Part shown: positions 1 through 8,872 of the stretch, piece by piece
Layout of the letters: the number at the start of each line of letters is the position of its first letter
Numbering within the stretch: the first letter of the stretch is position 1
The notes under the pieces: model-generated
What the model was told of the DNA's origin: nothing
Databases searched by the model: none
Seen by the model: the letters and a program-made list of their open reading frames with translations, nothing else
Origin: Thermoguttaceae bacterium
Lineage (GTDB): Bacteria > Planctomycetota > Planctomycetia > Pirellulales > Thermoguttaceae
Reading direction: 5' to 3'
DNA: 64,000 nt
Assembly: GCA_017559825.1 (NCBI GenBank)
Contig: JAFYQR010000130.1
Span: 1-64,000, forward strand
Program-made: the position numbers and the translations under genes

Positions 1-2
1 AC

Positions 3-227
3 GGAGAAAACGGCGGAGAAAACTCCGGCGAGAACGGAGAAAAGGGCGGAGAAAACTCCGGCGAGAACGGAGAAAACGGCGACGATAACTCCGGCGAGAA
101 CGGAGAGAACGGCGGAGAAAACTCCGGCGAGAACGAAGACGACGATCTCCCGGAAATTGATCTCGGCGGTTTGACGAATATTGACGACGACGAGGACGAA
201 GACGGCGGTCTTCCGCTCCTCGCCTGA
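3..227 (+). CDS. C-terminal part of an acidic Gly-Glu-Asn repeat protein (5' end outside window)
   Basis: The third forward frame is open from the left edge to a TGA at 225-227, giving 74 residues of a protein that starts outside the window. Most of it is a degenerate 5-6 residue repeat of the type GENGGENS, seen about seven times, followed by an acidic tail (EDDDLPEIDLGG, then DDDEDEDGG). Nothing in it points to an enzyme. Such repeats usually lie in linkers or extracellular regions, so a role at the surface or as a flexible tail is only inference. The other frames across the repeat are open only because the DNA unit is periodic. A good terminator follows, which supports this as a genuine gene end. 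Confidence 0.7.
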   Translation, partial: GENGGENSGENGEKGGENSGENGENGDDNSGENGENGGENSGENEDDDLPEIDLGGLTNIDDDEDEDGGLPLLA

Positions 228-247
228 TTCGCTTAACGACGAAGGAC

Positions 248-293
248 AAAAACCGCGCGAACTCGACCGACCGTCGAACTCGCGCGGTTTTTC
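248..293 (+). terminator. Intrinsic terminator after the Gly-Glu-Asn repeat gene
   Basis: The arms AAACCGCGCGA and TCGCGCGGTTT pair, and a T-rich run follows. It lies 20 bases after the stop codon of the upstream gene. Confidence 0.8.
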
Positions 294-295
294 TT

Positions 296-339
296 TTCAC
301 AACGCGCTTTTCCCCAATTCACAACGCGCTTTTCCCCAA
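296..339. repeat. Tandem duplication of a 22-base unit
   Basis: Two identical, adjacent 22-base copies (296-317 and 318-339), each beginning TTCACAACGCGC and ending TTTTCCCCAA, sit just past the terminator. A partial third unit (GTTCGCGCTTTTTT) follows. No coding role is visible. Confidence 0.75.
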
Positions 340-702
340 CGTTCGCGCTTTTTTATTGTTTAGAAAGAGCCGAATCGGCTTCTTTCATCGCCCCCCAAAG
401 CCGAATCTATTTCTTTTATCGTTTAAAAAACCGGCTTCGCCTCTTCCATCGCCAAAAAAGTATCGAATCCGCTTCCCCATTTAAACGTTTTCTCCGCGCA
501 GTCCCGCTCCGCCAAGAAACGCCGCCGGCCCGCTTCGCGCCGTCGCGTTATTTCAACGCTAACGAAACGCCAAACGGGCTTCTATCGTCGATTTTCGGAG
601 GAAATCCGACGCGACGCCGATTCGAGGAACGCTCGTCGACCGTCGCGCGGCGGGGAAAACGCCGAAAATCGAACTAAACCGCGACGAGAACGTCGAAAAA
701 GA
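340..702. other. Gene-free stretch between the repeat and rpmG
   Basis: No ORF with coding character is visible. The stretch has A/T-rich tracts near 416-430 and then GC-rich sequence up to the rpmG stop codon. I see no tRNA and no clear hairpin with a T-tract for the minus-strand rpmG. Confidence 0.4.
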
Positions 703-870
703 CTACTTTTTCTTTTCGACGTGCAGCGTGTGCTTGCGAAGACGCGGGTTGTACTTCTTCAACTTGAGCTTTTCGCCGCCGGGCTTGCGACGAACGATGT
801 AGTTGTAATCGCCGGTTTCTTCGCAAACGAGATAAACGGTTTCCGCCTTTTTCTTACTTTTCCCTGCCAT
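703..870 (-). CDS. rpmG: 50S ribosomal protein L33
   Basis: A 55-residue basic protein, too short for many ORF finders. It reads [18 protein letters not shown] at the start and carries the L33 core: [13 protein letters not shown], a basic RRKPGGEKL segment, and the family hallmark [11 protein letters not shown] ending in VEKKK. L33 is a component of the large ribosomal subunit near the E site. The ATG at 868-870 has an AGAGGA ribosome-binding site about nine bases upstream. Only one Cys (C16) is present, so this looks like the zinc-independent type. It stands alone on the minus strand with its own promoter. Confidence 0.93.
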   Translation of the reverse strand: MAGKSKKKAETVYLVCEETGDYNYIVRRKPGGEKLKLKKYNPRLRKHTLHVEKKK

Positions 871-1061
871 GTTTCCATCCTCTTTTATTGTTCGGCCGTC
901 GCGGCGCGACGTCGCTTTTTTTAACGTAAAACGTTCGACGTTCGAGTTTTCCTCGTCGACGGAAACGAGTCCGTCGGAAACGCGGTCGTTTCGAAGCCGC
1001 GAAAGGTTCCCTCGAAAAACGAAAAAACCGGCGGCGGAACGCGCGTCGACGCTTTCGTCCC

Positions 1062-1089
1062 ATTATACCGCCGAAATCGCAACCAACAA
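1062..1089 (-). promoter_or_regulatory. Sigma-70-type promoter for rpmG
   Basis: On the minus strand, TTGTTG (1084-1089), a 16-base spacer and TATAAT (1062-1067). It would leave a leader of about 190 bases before rpmG. The rest of the 871-1408 gap shows only AT-rich tracts. A TTAAAAT near 1328 could be a -10 for the plus-strand gene at 1409, but no -35 is visible. Confidence 0.6.
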
Positions 1090-1408
1090 CGCCCCCCGCC
1101 GCGAATTTTCTTGTTTTTGTCGAAAAAATTTTTCGAGGCGTCTTTTTCAACAAACTGCGCAACTTAGGCAATTTAAACAAAGGCGCGTTTTCACCTCCGG
1201 CTTCAACCGATCGTCTATCTATCCTCCCTATTTCCTTCAAACTCGCACGCGCGCTTTTTTCAACGCTTAAAGTTGGAAAAAATTTGAAAAAAACGTTTGA
1301 AAAACTCTACCGAACGACGCGAAAAAATGTTAAAATAACGGCGTTGAAGTCGACGGCGATTCGGTCTCGCCGCCGCGCCCGCATTCGTCTCTTTTCGTCC
1401 GACGCGCC

Positions 1409-3631
1409 ATGACCACGCCCCGCCGCCCCGCGCCCTCCGAAAACGCCGAATCTCGACGCGTTCCTCTGTCCGTTCCGACGCAAACCGACGCGGACAAGCC
1501 GATCCTTTTGCCGCCGCGCTCCGTTAAGCAACCGCTCTTCGTCGCGACGCAAACCGACTCCGAACGCCCGATTCCTATTCCGGAACGCAAAGCGACGACG
1601 CCCCTTTTCGTCGCGTCTCAAACCGACGCCGAGCGTCCGATTCCCGTGCCGAACCGAGCGCCGGTCGCGCCTCCGCTTCCGACGCCGCCGGCCCTCGAAG
1701 AAAAATCCTCGTCCAACGTCGTCCCTAAAGCCGCGCCGACCGTTCTCGTCGCGACCGTTCCCGGAGGCGCGACCGTTCCGCTGACGACGCCCGACGGCTC
1801 GACCGTTCTCGTTGCGACCGTCCCCATTCCCGCGCTTGGAACGCCGAACGCCGCGGTCGGAAACGTCGTTTCGAACGTTCCCGCCAACGCCGTTCCGACG
1901 ACGCCCGCGGCGAGCGTCCCGACCGCCTCCGCCGCGACGAACGGAAACGCCGTCCCCAACGCTCGCGCCGCGACGAACGCCCCGACAAGCCCCGTCGAAC
2001 CCGCCTCCGTCCCGGAAACTCCGAAACGCCGTCGGTTCCGCCGCGAGAAAAACCGCTCGCAAAACGCCGAGCCCGCCGAAACGAAATCGACTCGCGTCGA
2101 ATCGACGCCTCCGCCGCAAAACGAATCGGAAACCGACGACGAGCTCGATTTCCTCCGCCAACCGTCCTTTTTCGAAAAAGCTTTTCAGGACGCGCCCGGT
2201 TGGTTGACCAGCGCGCTGTTGCACCTTATCCTCGTCTTCCTCCTCGGGTTGCTCGTCATAAAAGTCGACCTGCCAAACCCGATGGCGCTCGTCTCGCAAC
2301 CGGGCATGAGCGACGAATTCGTTTTCGACGAAGTCTTCGACAACGCGATCGAAAACGCCGAAAACGAAGAGGTCGAGTTCGAAACGTCCGCGGAAGACTT
2401 CGCCGAATCGGAAAACATCGCCGAAATCACCGAAGTTTCCGACTACGACGACCCGACGAGCGCGCCCCTGTCCCTCTCCGACGACTCCTTAACGAGCGAA
2501 ACGCTCGCGGCGGACGTCGATTCGCTCCTCGGCTCGCTAACCGGCGACGAGCTCTCCGGTCGCGGCGCGAACAAAGCGGCGGCGCTCGCGTCCGGCGGCG
2601 GCACCGAAGGAAGCGAAAAGTCGGTCGCGCTCGCGCTCGCTTGGCTCGCCGAACACCAAAACGCCGACGGCTCTTGGTCGTTCGAACACCGCTGCCCCTG
2701 CTCGGCGCCCGGAACGAAAAACTCGCCGAACGCCGCGACCGCGATGGCGATCCTTCCGTTCCTCGCGGCCGGACACACGCCGGTCGAAGGCAAATATAAG
2801 GAAAACGTCGCCGCCGCGATCAATTTTCTCGTCGCGAACGGCAAAACGGAGCAAGCCGGGCTCGCCTTCAACGACGACGGGCAAATGTACGCGCACGGTC
2901 TCGCGACGATCGCGCTTTGCGAATGTTACGCGATGCTCCCGGCGCGAGCGAAAAAGAAAAACCGCGAGCTCGGCTACGCGGCGCAAGCGGCGATTCGCTT
3001 CATTGAAAACGCGCAAAATACTGAAGACGGCGGCTGGCGTTACAATCCGGGCGACAAAGGCGACACGTCCGTCGTCGGTTGGCAGATGATGGCGCTGCGC
3101 AGCGGAGTCGTCGGCTCGCTCGACGTCGCGCCGAACGTTCTCGACGGCGCGCTTCACTTTCTCCGCGACGTCGTCGCGTTCGAGGGCGGCAGTCGTTATC
3201 ACTATATGAAGGATACGAGCGAATCGACCGCGACGAGCGCCATCGGGCTCCTTTGCCGACTCTACCTCGACTGGACGCCGGACGACGAAACGCTTCTCAA
3301 AGGCGTCGACCGCCTCGTCGAAATCGGGCCGAGCTTCGGGAACCCTTACTACAACTACTACGCGACGCAACTCGTCCACCACGTCGGCGGCTCGCGTTGG
3401 GTTCGCTGGAACGGAGCGATTCGCGACAAGCTGATCGAAACGCAGGTTCTCGAAGGACACGAGCGCGGAAGCTGGTACCCCTCCGACGCGGACGGACACT
3501 GTCAAACCGGCGGACGACTTTACGCGACCGCGCTTAACTGTTTGATCCTCGAAGTTTACTACCGGCACCTGCCGATTCACCAAAAGATTCAAAGCGAGCC
3601 GTCGTTCGACGTCGATTTTTCGCTCGAGTAG
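1409..3631 (+). CDS. Membrane-anchored prenyltransferase/squalene-oxidase-repeat protein
   Basis: A 740-residue protein in three parts. Residues 1-250 are a Pro/Ala/Thr-rich, probably disordered region with three near-identical units of about 23 residues (VPTQTDADKP, VATQTDSERP, VASQTDAERP) and then VLVATVP repeats. One hydrophobic segment at about 265-286 (LLHLILVFLLGLLVI) is a probable membrane anchor. After an acidic linker, residues about 400-735 have alpha-toroid repeats of the squalene-cyclase/prenyltransferase type (ALAWLAEHQNADGSWSF, FIENAQNTEDGGWRYNPG, YYATQLVHHVGG). I do not see the DxDD catalytic motif of squalene-hopene cyclase, so a binding or structural role is as likely as catalysis. 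The start is the ATG at 1409; no strong ribosome-binding site is seen. Confidence 0.82.
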   Translation: MTTPRRPAPSENAESRRVPLSVPTQTDADKPILLPPRSVKQPLFVATQTDSERPIPIPERKATTPLFVASQTDAERPIPVPNRAPVAPPLPTPPALEEKSSSNVVPKAAPTVLVATVPGGATVPLTTPDGSTVLVATVPIPALGTPNAAVGNVVSNVPANAVPTTPAASVPTASAATNGNAVPNARAATNAPTSPVEPASVPETPKRRRFRREKNRSQNAEPAETKSTRVESTPPPQNESETDDELDFLRQPSFFEKAFQDAPGWLTSALLHLILVFLLGLLVIKVDLPNPMALVSQPGMSDEFVFDEVFDNAIENAENEEVEFETSAEDFAESENIAEITEVSDYDDPTSAPLSLSDDSLTSETLAADVDSLLGSLTGDELSGRGANKAAALASGGGTEGSEKSVALALAWLAEHQNADGSWSFEHRCPCSAPGTKNSPNAATAMAILPFLAAGHTPVEGKYKENVAAAINFLVANGKTEQAGLAFNDDGQMYAHGLATIALCECYAMLPARAKKKNRELGYAAQAAIRFIENAQNTEDGGWRYNPGDKGDTSVVGWQMMALRSGVVGSLDVAPNVLDGALHFLRDVVAFEGGSRYHYMKDTSESTATSAIGLLCRLYLDWTPDDETLLKGVDRLVEIGPSFGNPYYNYYATQLVHHVGGSRWVRWNGAIRDKLIETQVLEGHERGSWYPSDADGHCQTGGRLYATALNCLILEVYYRHLPIHQKIQSEPSFDVDFSLE

Positions 3632-3693
3632 CGTCGCGCCGATTTCAACGTTTACGCCGACGCGAAAATCGCCCTTTTTTGCGCCGGTCGCCG

Positions 3694-3721
3694 TTGTTTT
3701 CTCGCCGAACGACGTTATACT
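3694..3721 (+). promoter_or_regulatory. Promoter for the zinc-ribbon pair
   Basis: TTGTTT (3694-3699), a 16-base spacer and TATACT (3716-3721), about 80 bases upstream of the ATG at 3801. It fits the promoter pattern found elsewhere in the window. Confidence 0.55.
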
Positions 3722-3800
3722 TAAGTAGCGTCGAACGCCGGACGGGCCGCGCGTCGACCTTCGCCCCCTTCGCCGATTCTCGATTTCGCCGATTCACAAG

Positions 3801-4466
3801 ATGAAAAAATGCGAACGTTGCGGCGCGTCGAACGCGGAACGCGCTCGCTTTTGCTCTTACTGCGCCGCGCCGTTCGCGACGGCTTCCGACGCGTCGTCGA
3901 ACGCGCTCGCTCGTTTCGACGCGCCGACGCGGTCGGTTTCCGCTTCGTTTGACGCTTCCGAACGCGGCTCGGCGCCTCGAGTCGATTCGACCGACGATTT
4001 TTATCGAGCGTTGGCGACGATTTTCGCGACGCTCGGACGCGTTTTCGCGTTCCTTTTCGGACGCGCGTTTTCGTTTTTAAGCCGTTGTTTCGTCGGATTT
4101 TGGCGCGCGACCGAAACGCCGCGTTCCCGTTTTTTCGCTCAAACGTTCAAAGTCGGTCGCGACGCGGCGAAAGCGTTCGCTCAGCTTTTCGTTCCGTCGA
4201 CGAGTTGGGCGCCGAACGCTCCGCCGAACTTCCTTTTGCCGAGCGGCGTCCTCTTTTTCCTTTGGGCGCGTCCCTTCGCTCTCGTCGCGGTCGTTTGCTC
4301 GATTTTGTCGAGCGAAGCGCTAAAAACCGACGACGAGCGGCGCGCGGCTCGCCTTGCTTCGACGGCTCGCAACTGGATTTTCGTCGAGCTTTTTTTCGCC
4401 GCCGGCCTCGCGTTTTTTCGAGCGTTCGTCGCGACGAGCGCGCTCTTCGCTCGCCTGTTTTCCTAA
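3801..4466 (+). CDS. Zinc-ribbon membrane protein (first of a tandem pair)
   Basis: A 221-residue protein that opens with a zinc-ribbon, CERCGASN at residues 4-11 and CSYC at 18-21, giving four metal-ligand cysteines. The middle is rich in Phe, Arg and Ala. Two hydrophobic stretches near the C-terminus (ARPFALVAVVCSILSS, and the last 40 residues beginning NWIFVELFFAAGLAFF) are probable membrane segments. The layout (N-terminal zinc-ribbon, linker, C-terminal helices) is shared with the next gene 51 bases downstream, so the two are likely co-transcribed and related. Function is unknown; such proteins are often membrane sensors or assembly factors, which is only a guess here. Confidence 0.7.
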   Translation: MKKCERCGASNAERARFCSYCAAPFATASDASSNALARFDAPTRSVSASFDASERGSAPRVDSTDDFYRALATIFATLGRVFAFLFGRAFSFLSRCFVGFWRATETPRSRFFAQTFKVGRDAAKAFAQLFVPSTSWAPNAPPNFLLPSGVLFFLWARPFALVAVVCSILSSEALKTDDERRAARLASTARNWIFVELFFAAGLAFFRAFVATSALFARLFS

Positions 4467-4517
4467 ATCGGCGCTCGCCGTCCGTTTTCCCCTTCGCCGT
4501 TTTGAAAGCGACTCGAC

Positions 4518-5264
4518 ATGTCGAACAAATGCGTTAAATGCGGCGCGCCAACGCGCTGGTACGACAAAAAATGCGCTCAATGCGGCGCGACGCTAGCGGT
4601 TGTCGCGCCGACGACGCCGATCGCGCTCCCCGACTTCGGCGTTTCAAAACCGCGCGAAAACTCGACGCCCGTCGCCGCTCGCCCCCAACCGACCTCGGAA
4701 CCGGAAAGCAACGCGCTCGACAAACCGCTCGCCTCTGAAAACGCCGTCTCGCTAGTAGCGTCGCGCGAAGAGAAACCGCCGCAACAAACGCTCGCGACGA
4801 ACGAAAACGGCGACAAAGAAGCGGCGGCGGAAGAAGAAGAAGAAGAAGAAGAAACGTCGCGACGCGCTTCGGCCGACGCAGCCAAACGTCGCCGCCGCGC
4901 CGAACGGCTCGCGACGCTCGGACGCGTCGCCGACGTTTGGAGCTCCGCGTTTCTCTCGACAAGAACAAGCGTTTCGCTGGCCCCGAGCCAAGTCCGCCGT
5001 TACGCGCTTTGGATCGCGTTCGAACTCGTCGCCTGCCCGCCTTGCGCCGTCTTGGGCGCTTATTTTTTGACCCAAGCGCTTCTCGCCGACCGTCGAGCGG
5101 CGTACTCCGAAGCGCAACGAAAAGCGAAGCAAACGCGAACGACGCTCTTCGCCGGACTCGGCGTTTTCGCGGCAAGCCTTTGCGCGTTCATGTTTTACAT
5201 TCAATCGCAACAAACGAGCGTCGCCCCGAGCGCGACTCCGAACGCCTCGCTCTTTAAGCGATAG
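4518..5264 (+). CDS. Zinc-ribbon membrane protein (second of a tandem pair)
   Basis: 248 residues. The N-terminus holds a zinc-ribbon, CVKCGAPT and CAQCGATL (residues 5-8 and 19-22). A Pro/Ala/Glu-rich linker follows that contains a run of eight or nine glutamates (EEEEEEEET) coded by a GAA/GAG run near 4828-4852, a spot prone to slippage. Two hydrophobic segments are near 165-190 (ALWIAFELVACPPCAVLG) and 213-232 (TTLFAGLGVFAASLCAFMFY). The end is short and cytoplasm- or periplasm-facing. It is the probable partner and paralogue of the preceding gene. No catalytic motif is visible. Confidence 0.7.
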   Translation: MSNKCVKCGAPTRWYDKKCAQCGATLAVVAPTTPIALPDFGVSKPRENSTPVAARPQPTSEPESNALDKPLASENAVSLVASREEKPPQQTLATNENGDKEAAAEEEEEEEETSRRASADAAKRRRRAERLATLGRVADVWSSAFLSTRTSVSLAPSQVRRYALWIAFELVACPPCAVLGAYFLTQALLADRRAAYSEAQRKAKQTRTTLFAGLGVFAASLCAFMFYIQSQQTSVAPSATPNASLFKR

Positions 5265-5348
5265 ACCGCCGCTTCCGACGAACGCCTCGCTCTTCCCCAA
5301 ACGCCCGGCGAACGCGACGCTCGCCGGCGCCATAAACTCTAAAGCCGA

Positions 5349-6371
5349 TTACTCGTCGACCTCTTTCGGAGCGCAGAACCACGCGATCGCCGCCGCGATC
5401 GCGCCGACGGCGACGCCGACGCCGACCGCTTTCCCCATCCCGGCTTTCATCGCCAGCGTCGAACCGACCGCGCCGAGCATCACGCCGAAATTAAAGCAAA
5501 CGATCGTCAGCTTCAAACGGTTTTTCTTCGCCGCCGACGACAGCTCGACCGTTTCTTTCGCGGCCTTTTGCTTCTTCGCGGCTTTCGGCGCCGCCTCTTT
5601 CGTCGAGGTCGAACCGTCCGCGGCGCGTTCGACGACTTGCCGCACCGCTCCGCGCGGATAATATTTCTCAATCGCGGCGTTCACCTGTTGCGGCGCGCAG
5701 ATCGCGCAGCGAGTCGGCATGTCGAAGAGCATGCGCAATTCGTCCTCGACGTCGAGGCTCAACGGCTCCGGCGACGCGAGAATCAGCTTGCCCATGTCGG
5801 CCATGACCGGGACGAACGAGTGTTGGCGCGCCGTCGCCGGTTCGATTTGCGGCGCGTAATACTCGTCGACCGGCACGTCGTCGAGGTTGACGAACGGCAG
5901 GCCTTCCGATTCGGCGTACGCCATCATAATCCGCTCCGGTTCCACCGTTTTTTGCTGCAGCAACGCTTGATGGAGCGGCAGGCCGATCGCGTCCGACAAG
6001 TTTTTCGCCTTCTTCAACTGCTCCGGCGTCGCGAGTTTTTCCTCGACGACGATTCCCTCGAACGTTCGCCGTCCGCTCGACGACGTTTCCGCCGCGGCTT
6101 GCTTGCGTCCGAGCGAAAAGTCGTACTCGGCCTTGCGCTCGGCGTCGGTCAGACAGAGCATCGCCTTGGCCAGCTCGTTCAGGAGAGCTTGCGATTCTTC
6201 GATAAAATCGCCGGTCGCGAACTTGCGGACGTAAGCGTTCAGCTCGCGGTAACGTTGGCGAATGACCGCCGGATCGTCTTCGAAGCGATTAAATTTCAAC
6301 AGCTGATAATAGTTCAGCGGACGATTCGTCGCCTCGATTTTCAACCATTCCTTATAAACGTCGATAGCCAT
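5349..6371 (-). CDS. J-like/MshEN (GspE N-terminal) domain membrane protein
   Basis: 340 residues. Residues about 17-88 resemble the degenerate J-like module of planctomycete proteins ([14 protein letters not shown], then [21 protein letters not shown]); the HPD tripeptide of true J-domains is absent. Residues about 100-250 match the MshEN or GspE N-terminal domain, with [12 protein letters not shown]-like helices and the phrase [16 protein letters not shown], a module that binds cyclic di-GMP in some ATPases. No Walker ATPase follows. Instead there is an Ala/Lys linker and two hydrophobic segments at the C-terminus ([17 protein letters not shown] and [17 protein letters not shown]). A stand-alone regulatory or adaptor protein at the inner membrane is a reasonable inference. 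Confidence 0.72.
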   Translation of the reverse strand: MAIDVYKEWLKIEATNRPLNYYQLLKFNRFEDDPAVIRQRYRELNAYVRKFATGDFIEESQALLNELAKAMLCLTDAERKAEYDFSLGRKQAAAETSSSGRRTFEGIVVEEKLATPEQLKKAKNLSDAIGLPLHQALLQQKTVEPERIMMAYAESEGLPFVNLDDVPVDEYYAPQIEPATARQHSFVPVMADMGKLILASPEPLSLDVEDELRMLFDMPTRCAICAPQQVNAAIEKYYPRGAVRQVVERAADGSTSTKEAAPKAAKKQKAAKETVELSSAAKKNRLKLTIVCFNFGVMLGAVGSTLAMKAGMGKAVGVGVAVGAIAAAIAWFCAPKEVDE

Positions 6372-6472
6372 TTTATCTATTTTCTCCGTTTTACCCGTTT
6401 GGTTTATTTCCTAAGGAAAAGCCGCCGAAAGCGCCGCGCGTTTCCGCGTCGACGTCTTCGACCGTTCCGTCT

Positions 6473-6501
6473 ATTTTAGCCGCGACGGCGAGAAAAAACA
6501 A
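6473..6501 (-). promoter_or_regulatory. Promoter for the J-like/MshEN gene
   Basis: On the minus strand, TTGTTT (6496-6501), 17 bases, TAAAAT (6473-6478), about 100 bases upstream of the start at 6371. Confidence 0.55.
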
Positions 6502-6603
6502 GCGCGTCTCCCCTCCGAACGACAAAATTCTCGAAAATCGCCGCGCAAACTCCGAAAAATCGCTTCGTTTTTTCGCCGAAAATCGTTTCCGAGGCGTTCG
6601 TCC

Positions 6604-6633
6604 TCTTTTGCAATCGCCGCGAAGCGTTATAAT
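6604..6633 (+). promoter_or_regulatory. Probable promoter for panD
   Basis: A perfect TATAAT lies at 6628-6633. The -35 region (CTTTTG around 6605) is poor. It gives a leader of about 100 bases before panD. The 6372-6736 gap holds this and the divergent minus-strand promoter and nothing else I can support. Confidence 0.45.
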
Positions 6634-6736
6634 GAGAAAGAAAACGGCTCGCTCGTTCCCGCGACGTTTCGGGAGAGCGCCGTCCTTATTTTCATATCGC
6701 CCGCCCTTCGCCCCCCGTTTCGAAAAGAGCTCGCCC

Positions 6737-7084
6737 ATGCGCCGCACAATGTTGAAATCGAAAATCCACCGCGCCACTCTGACCGAATGCAACCTTGAAT
6801 ACGAAGGCAGCATAGCGATCGATTCGAACCTGTTGAAGGCCGCCGACATTCTTCCCGGCGAATTGGTTCACGTCCTGAACGTCAACAACGGTTCGCGCCT
6901 CGTTACCTACGCCATCGAAGCGCCCGCCGGTTCCGGGACGGTGATGCTGAACGGCCCGGCCGCTCGCGAAGGCTACAAGGGCGACGTCCTCGTAATCATC
7001 ACTTACGCCGAATACGACGAAGCGGAACTCGCGAACCACGTTCCGAACGTCGTCAAAGTCGACGCTCAAAACCGGGTGAAATAA
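6737..7084 (+). CDS. panD: Aspartate 1-decarboxylase precursor
   Basis: A 115-residue pyruvoyl enzyme that converts L-aspartate to beta-alanine for pantothenate and CoA synthesis in the cytoplasm. The family start [15 protein letters not shown] is present as [15 protein letters not shown], so I place the start at the ATG at 6737 and not at upstream in-frame codons. The self-cleavage site Gly24-Ser25 (YEGSIAID) is intact, as are NNGSRLVTY and the GxVxLNGPAAR segment ([10 protein letters not shown]) with GDxxIIxxYA ([10 protein letters not shown]). Length is normal for the family. It stands apart from other pan genes. The following SDR gene starts 132 bases later and need not be in the same transcript. 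Confidence 0.95.
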   Translation: MRRTMLKSKIHRATLTECNLEYEGSIAIDSNLLKAADILPGELVHVLNVNNGSRLVTYAIEAPAGSGTVMLNGPAAREGYKGDVLVIITYAEYDEAELANHVPNVVKVDAQNRVK

Positions 7085-7216
7085 GCGCTCTCCGGCGTTT
7101 GATTTTCCCGTTTTCCCGAATAAACCGTCGAGCCGAGCGTTATTTATGCGACGCTTGCCTCGACGCGCCGTTATTTTTCGCCCGTTTTATCCTTAATTTT
7201 ATCGGAAGGCGCAATT

Positions 7217-8005
7217 ATGCAAAACGCGGAATATTTGAACGAACTCTTCGGCATGAACGGTCAAGTCGCGGTCGTGATCGGCGGCGCCGGCGCGCTCGGT
7301 CTTTGCCTCTCGACCGGTCTCGGCCAAAACGGCGCCAAGATCGTCGTCGCGGACGTGAACCCGGACGCTTGCCAAGCCGCGGTCGACAAGCTGACCGCCG
7401 AGGGAATCGAAGCCGTTTGGAAGACGGTCAACGTTACCGACAAAGCGTCGCTTATCGAACTTCGCGAAGAAGCGCTCAAATTGACCGGCAAGGTCGACAT
7501 GCTCGTCAACTGCGCGGGGATTAACGTCGGCAACCCGTTCTTGGAAGTCGACCCGGACCATTGGGACAAAATCCTCGCCGTCAACTTGAAGGGGACGATG
7601 CTCTCTTGCCAAGTCTTTATCGAATCGATGCTTAAAAACGACGACGGCGGTTCGATTTTGAATATTGGGAGCGTCAACTCGGACAAGCCGCTTTCCCGCG
7701 TTTTCGCTTACGCGGCGTCGAAGGCGGGCGTCGTCAACCTGACGCAAAACATCGCGCAAGAGTTCGCGTCGCAAGGCGTTCGTTGCAACGCGATTTGCCC
7801 GGGCTTTTTCCCGGCGGAACAGAACCGCAAACTCCTCGACGAACAGCGAGTCGCGAACATTATGAACGGCACGCCGATGCGTCGTTACGGCGACCCGAAC
7901 GAACTGATCGGCGCCGCGATCTTGCTCCTCTCGAAGAAAGCGGGCAGCTACATGACCGGCTCCGCGGTCTACGTCGACGGCGGCTTCACCTGCAGCTGGT
8001 TCTAA
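7217..8005 (+). CDS. SDR-family NAD(P)-dependent oxidoreductase
   Basis: 262 residues, a classical short-chain dehydrogenase. The nucleotide-binding glycine motif is GGAGALG at 22-28, D46 after the second strand (VVADVN) suggests preference for NAD, NCAGI is at 98-102, and the catalytic set is Ser152, Tyr165 and Lys169 (YAASK). The C-terminus ends with the usual GSAVYVDGGF. The 8-10 residue N-terminal extension and sequence style recall sugar-acid dehydrogenases such as gluconate 5-dehydrogenase or SDR-type fructuronate/mannonate oxidoreductases, but the substrate cannot be read from sequence. GGAAGGCG just upstream of the ATG at 7217 serves as ribosome-binding site, and a strong terminator follows. 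Confidence 0.85.
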   Translation: MQNAEYLNELFGMNGQVAVVIGGAGALGLCLSTGLGQNGAKIVVADVNPDACQAAVDKLTAEGIEAVWKTVNVTDKASLIELREEALKLTGKVDMLVNCAGINVGNPFLEVDPDHWDKILAVNLKGTMLSCQVFIESMLKNDDGGSILNIGSVNSDKPLSRVFAYAASKAGVVNLTQNIAQEFASQGVRCNAICPGFFPAEQNRKLLDEQRVANIMNGTPMRRYGDPNELIGAAILLLSKKAGSYMTGSAVYVDGGFTCSWF

Positions 8006-8048
8006 ACCGTTAAACGACGTCGCTTAACAAACGTCGCAACTCAAACGC

Positions 8049-8096
8049 AAACCGGCGTTCGCTCGGATTTCCCTTCCGAAACGAACGCCGGTTTTC
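8049..8096 (+). terminator. Intrinsic terminator after the SDR gene
   Basis: Perfect 13-base arms AAACCGGCGTTCG and CGAACGCCGGTTT around a 20-base loop, 44 bases past the stop. Confidence 0.8.
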
Positions 8097-8250
8097 GCGT
8101 CTTTCTTCGCCGTTTTCCCGCTTGCGATAGCGCCGCTTCGGCCGGGATTCCGTTTTCGACGAGCGCGTTCCTCCGCGACGCAAAGAGTTAATAGCGTCCT
8201 TCATATTTATACGAATACGAGCAAACGCTCCAACCTTCGCATAACTCGCC

Positions 8251-8511
8251 TCAGTTCTCCGATTCCCTCCAATATCGGAGAGTAGCGCCCTCGCTCTCGC
8301 TCATAAATCCGGGGTGCCTTTCTTCCCACTCGCGCTGTTCTTCAGGCGTCCGTTCTAACGAACCGCGATACGTCCAAATTTCGCGTTGTTGCTTTTGCCA
8401 TTCTTGGCCTTCCTCGGTTTTAAGCCATTCACTATGTCTCTTACTACGCTCTTCCATACTCCTCGCCATCGCTTTAAAATCGATTCGTATGTTTGTCCCC
8501 TTTATTGGCAT
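8251..8511 (-). CDS. Small Glu/Arg-rich protein of unknown function
   Basis: I do not recognise this 86-residue protein. It is strongly charged and helical in character, with two Trp-rich patches (EGQEWQKQQREIWTYRG and EEQREWEERHPGF), and has no membrane segment or signal peptide. The frame can be extended to a TTG at 8544, but the ATG at 8511 is preferred because GAGAGGAG sits nine bases before it. Codon use is richer in A/T than in its neighbours, suggesting recent acquisition. It lies next to the BspA-like cluster and shares with it a duplicated upstream block (see 8611-8773), so it may be part of the same mobile or recombining locus. Confidence 0.6.
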   Translation of the reverse strand: MPIKGTNIRIDFKAMARSMEERSKRHSEWLKTEEGQEWQKQQREIWTYRGSLERTPEEQREWEERHPGFMSESEGATLRYWRESEN

Positions 8512-8610
8512 TTTTCTCAACTCCTCTCGTTGCGTTAATTCCAATATTTCCGAGCCCGACGGCTCCGTTTGCCGTTTTACTGCAACTCGTTATCGCGACG
8601 TCCGACGGCA

Positions 8611-8773
8611 AAAACGGCGGAAACGTCGTTCCTTTATATTATAGAGTCGACGCGGCCCAATTTTATGCGAAAAATTTCAAAAAACGTCGTTTTTTTTGAG
8701 GGGAAAATCGCCGCGCCTCCGCCGTTTCGTCGCGACGCTCGCCCCATTAAGGCGAAAGTCGACCGCGACCAAC
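8611..8773 (-). repeat. Promoter-bearing duplicated block, copy 1
   Basis: About 160 bases here match 10271-10433 with scattered changes and small indels. Shared parts include AAAACGGCGGAAACGTCGTT, a TATATTATAGAGTCGAC segment and GAGGGGAAAATCGCC. Read on the minus strand it carries TATAAT (8638-8643) with no good -35, 127 bases upstream of the small gene at 8511. The remainder of 8512-8930 contains this copy and the short remnant at 8873 only. Confidence 0.75.
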
Positions 8774-8872
8774 AGCGTTAACGTCGGCGAGCGCGTTAAC
8801 TCTTGCGACGCCTCCCTTGGCGCCACAAGAGTTAACGCAATCGGTTGAGTCCAAGACTCCCGCCTCTATTCT

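Noticed and set aside
4828-4852. GAA-rich run as a possible phase-variable switch in the second zinc-ribbon gene
   Set aside because: The run is short and made of trinucleotides, so slippage would keep the frame.
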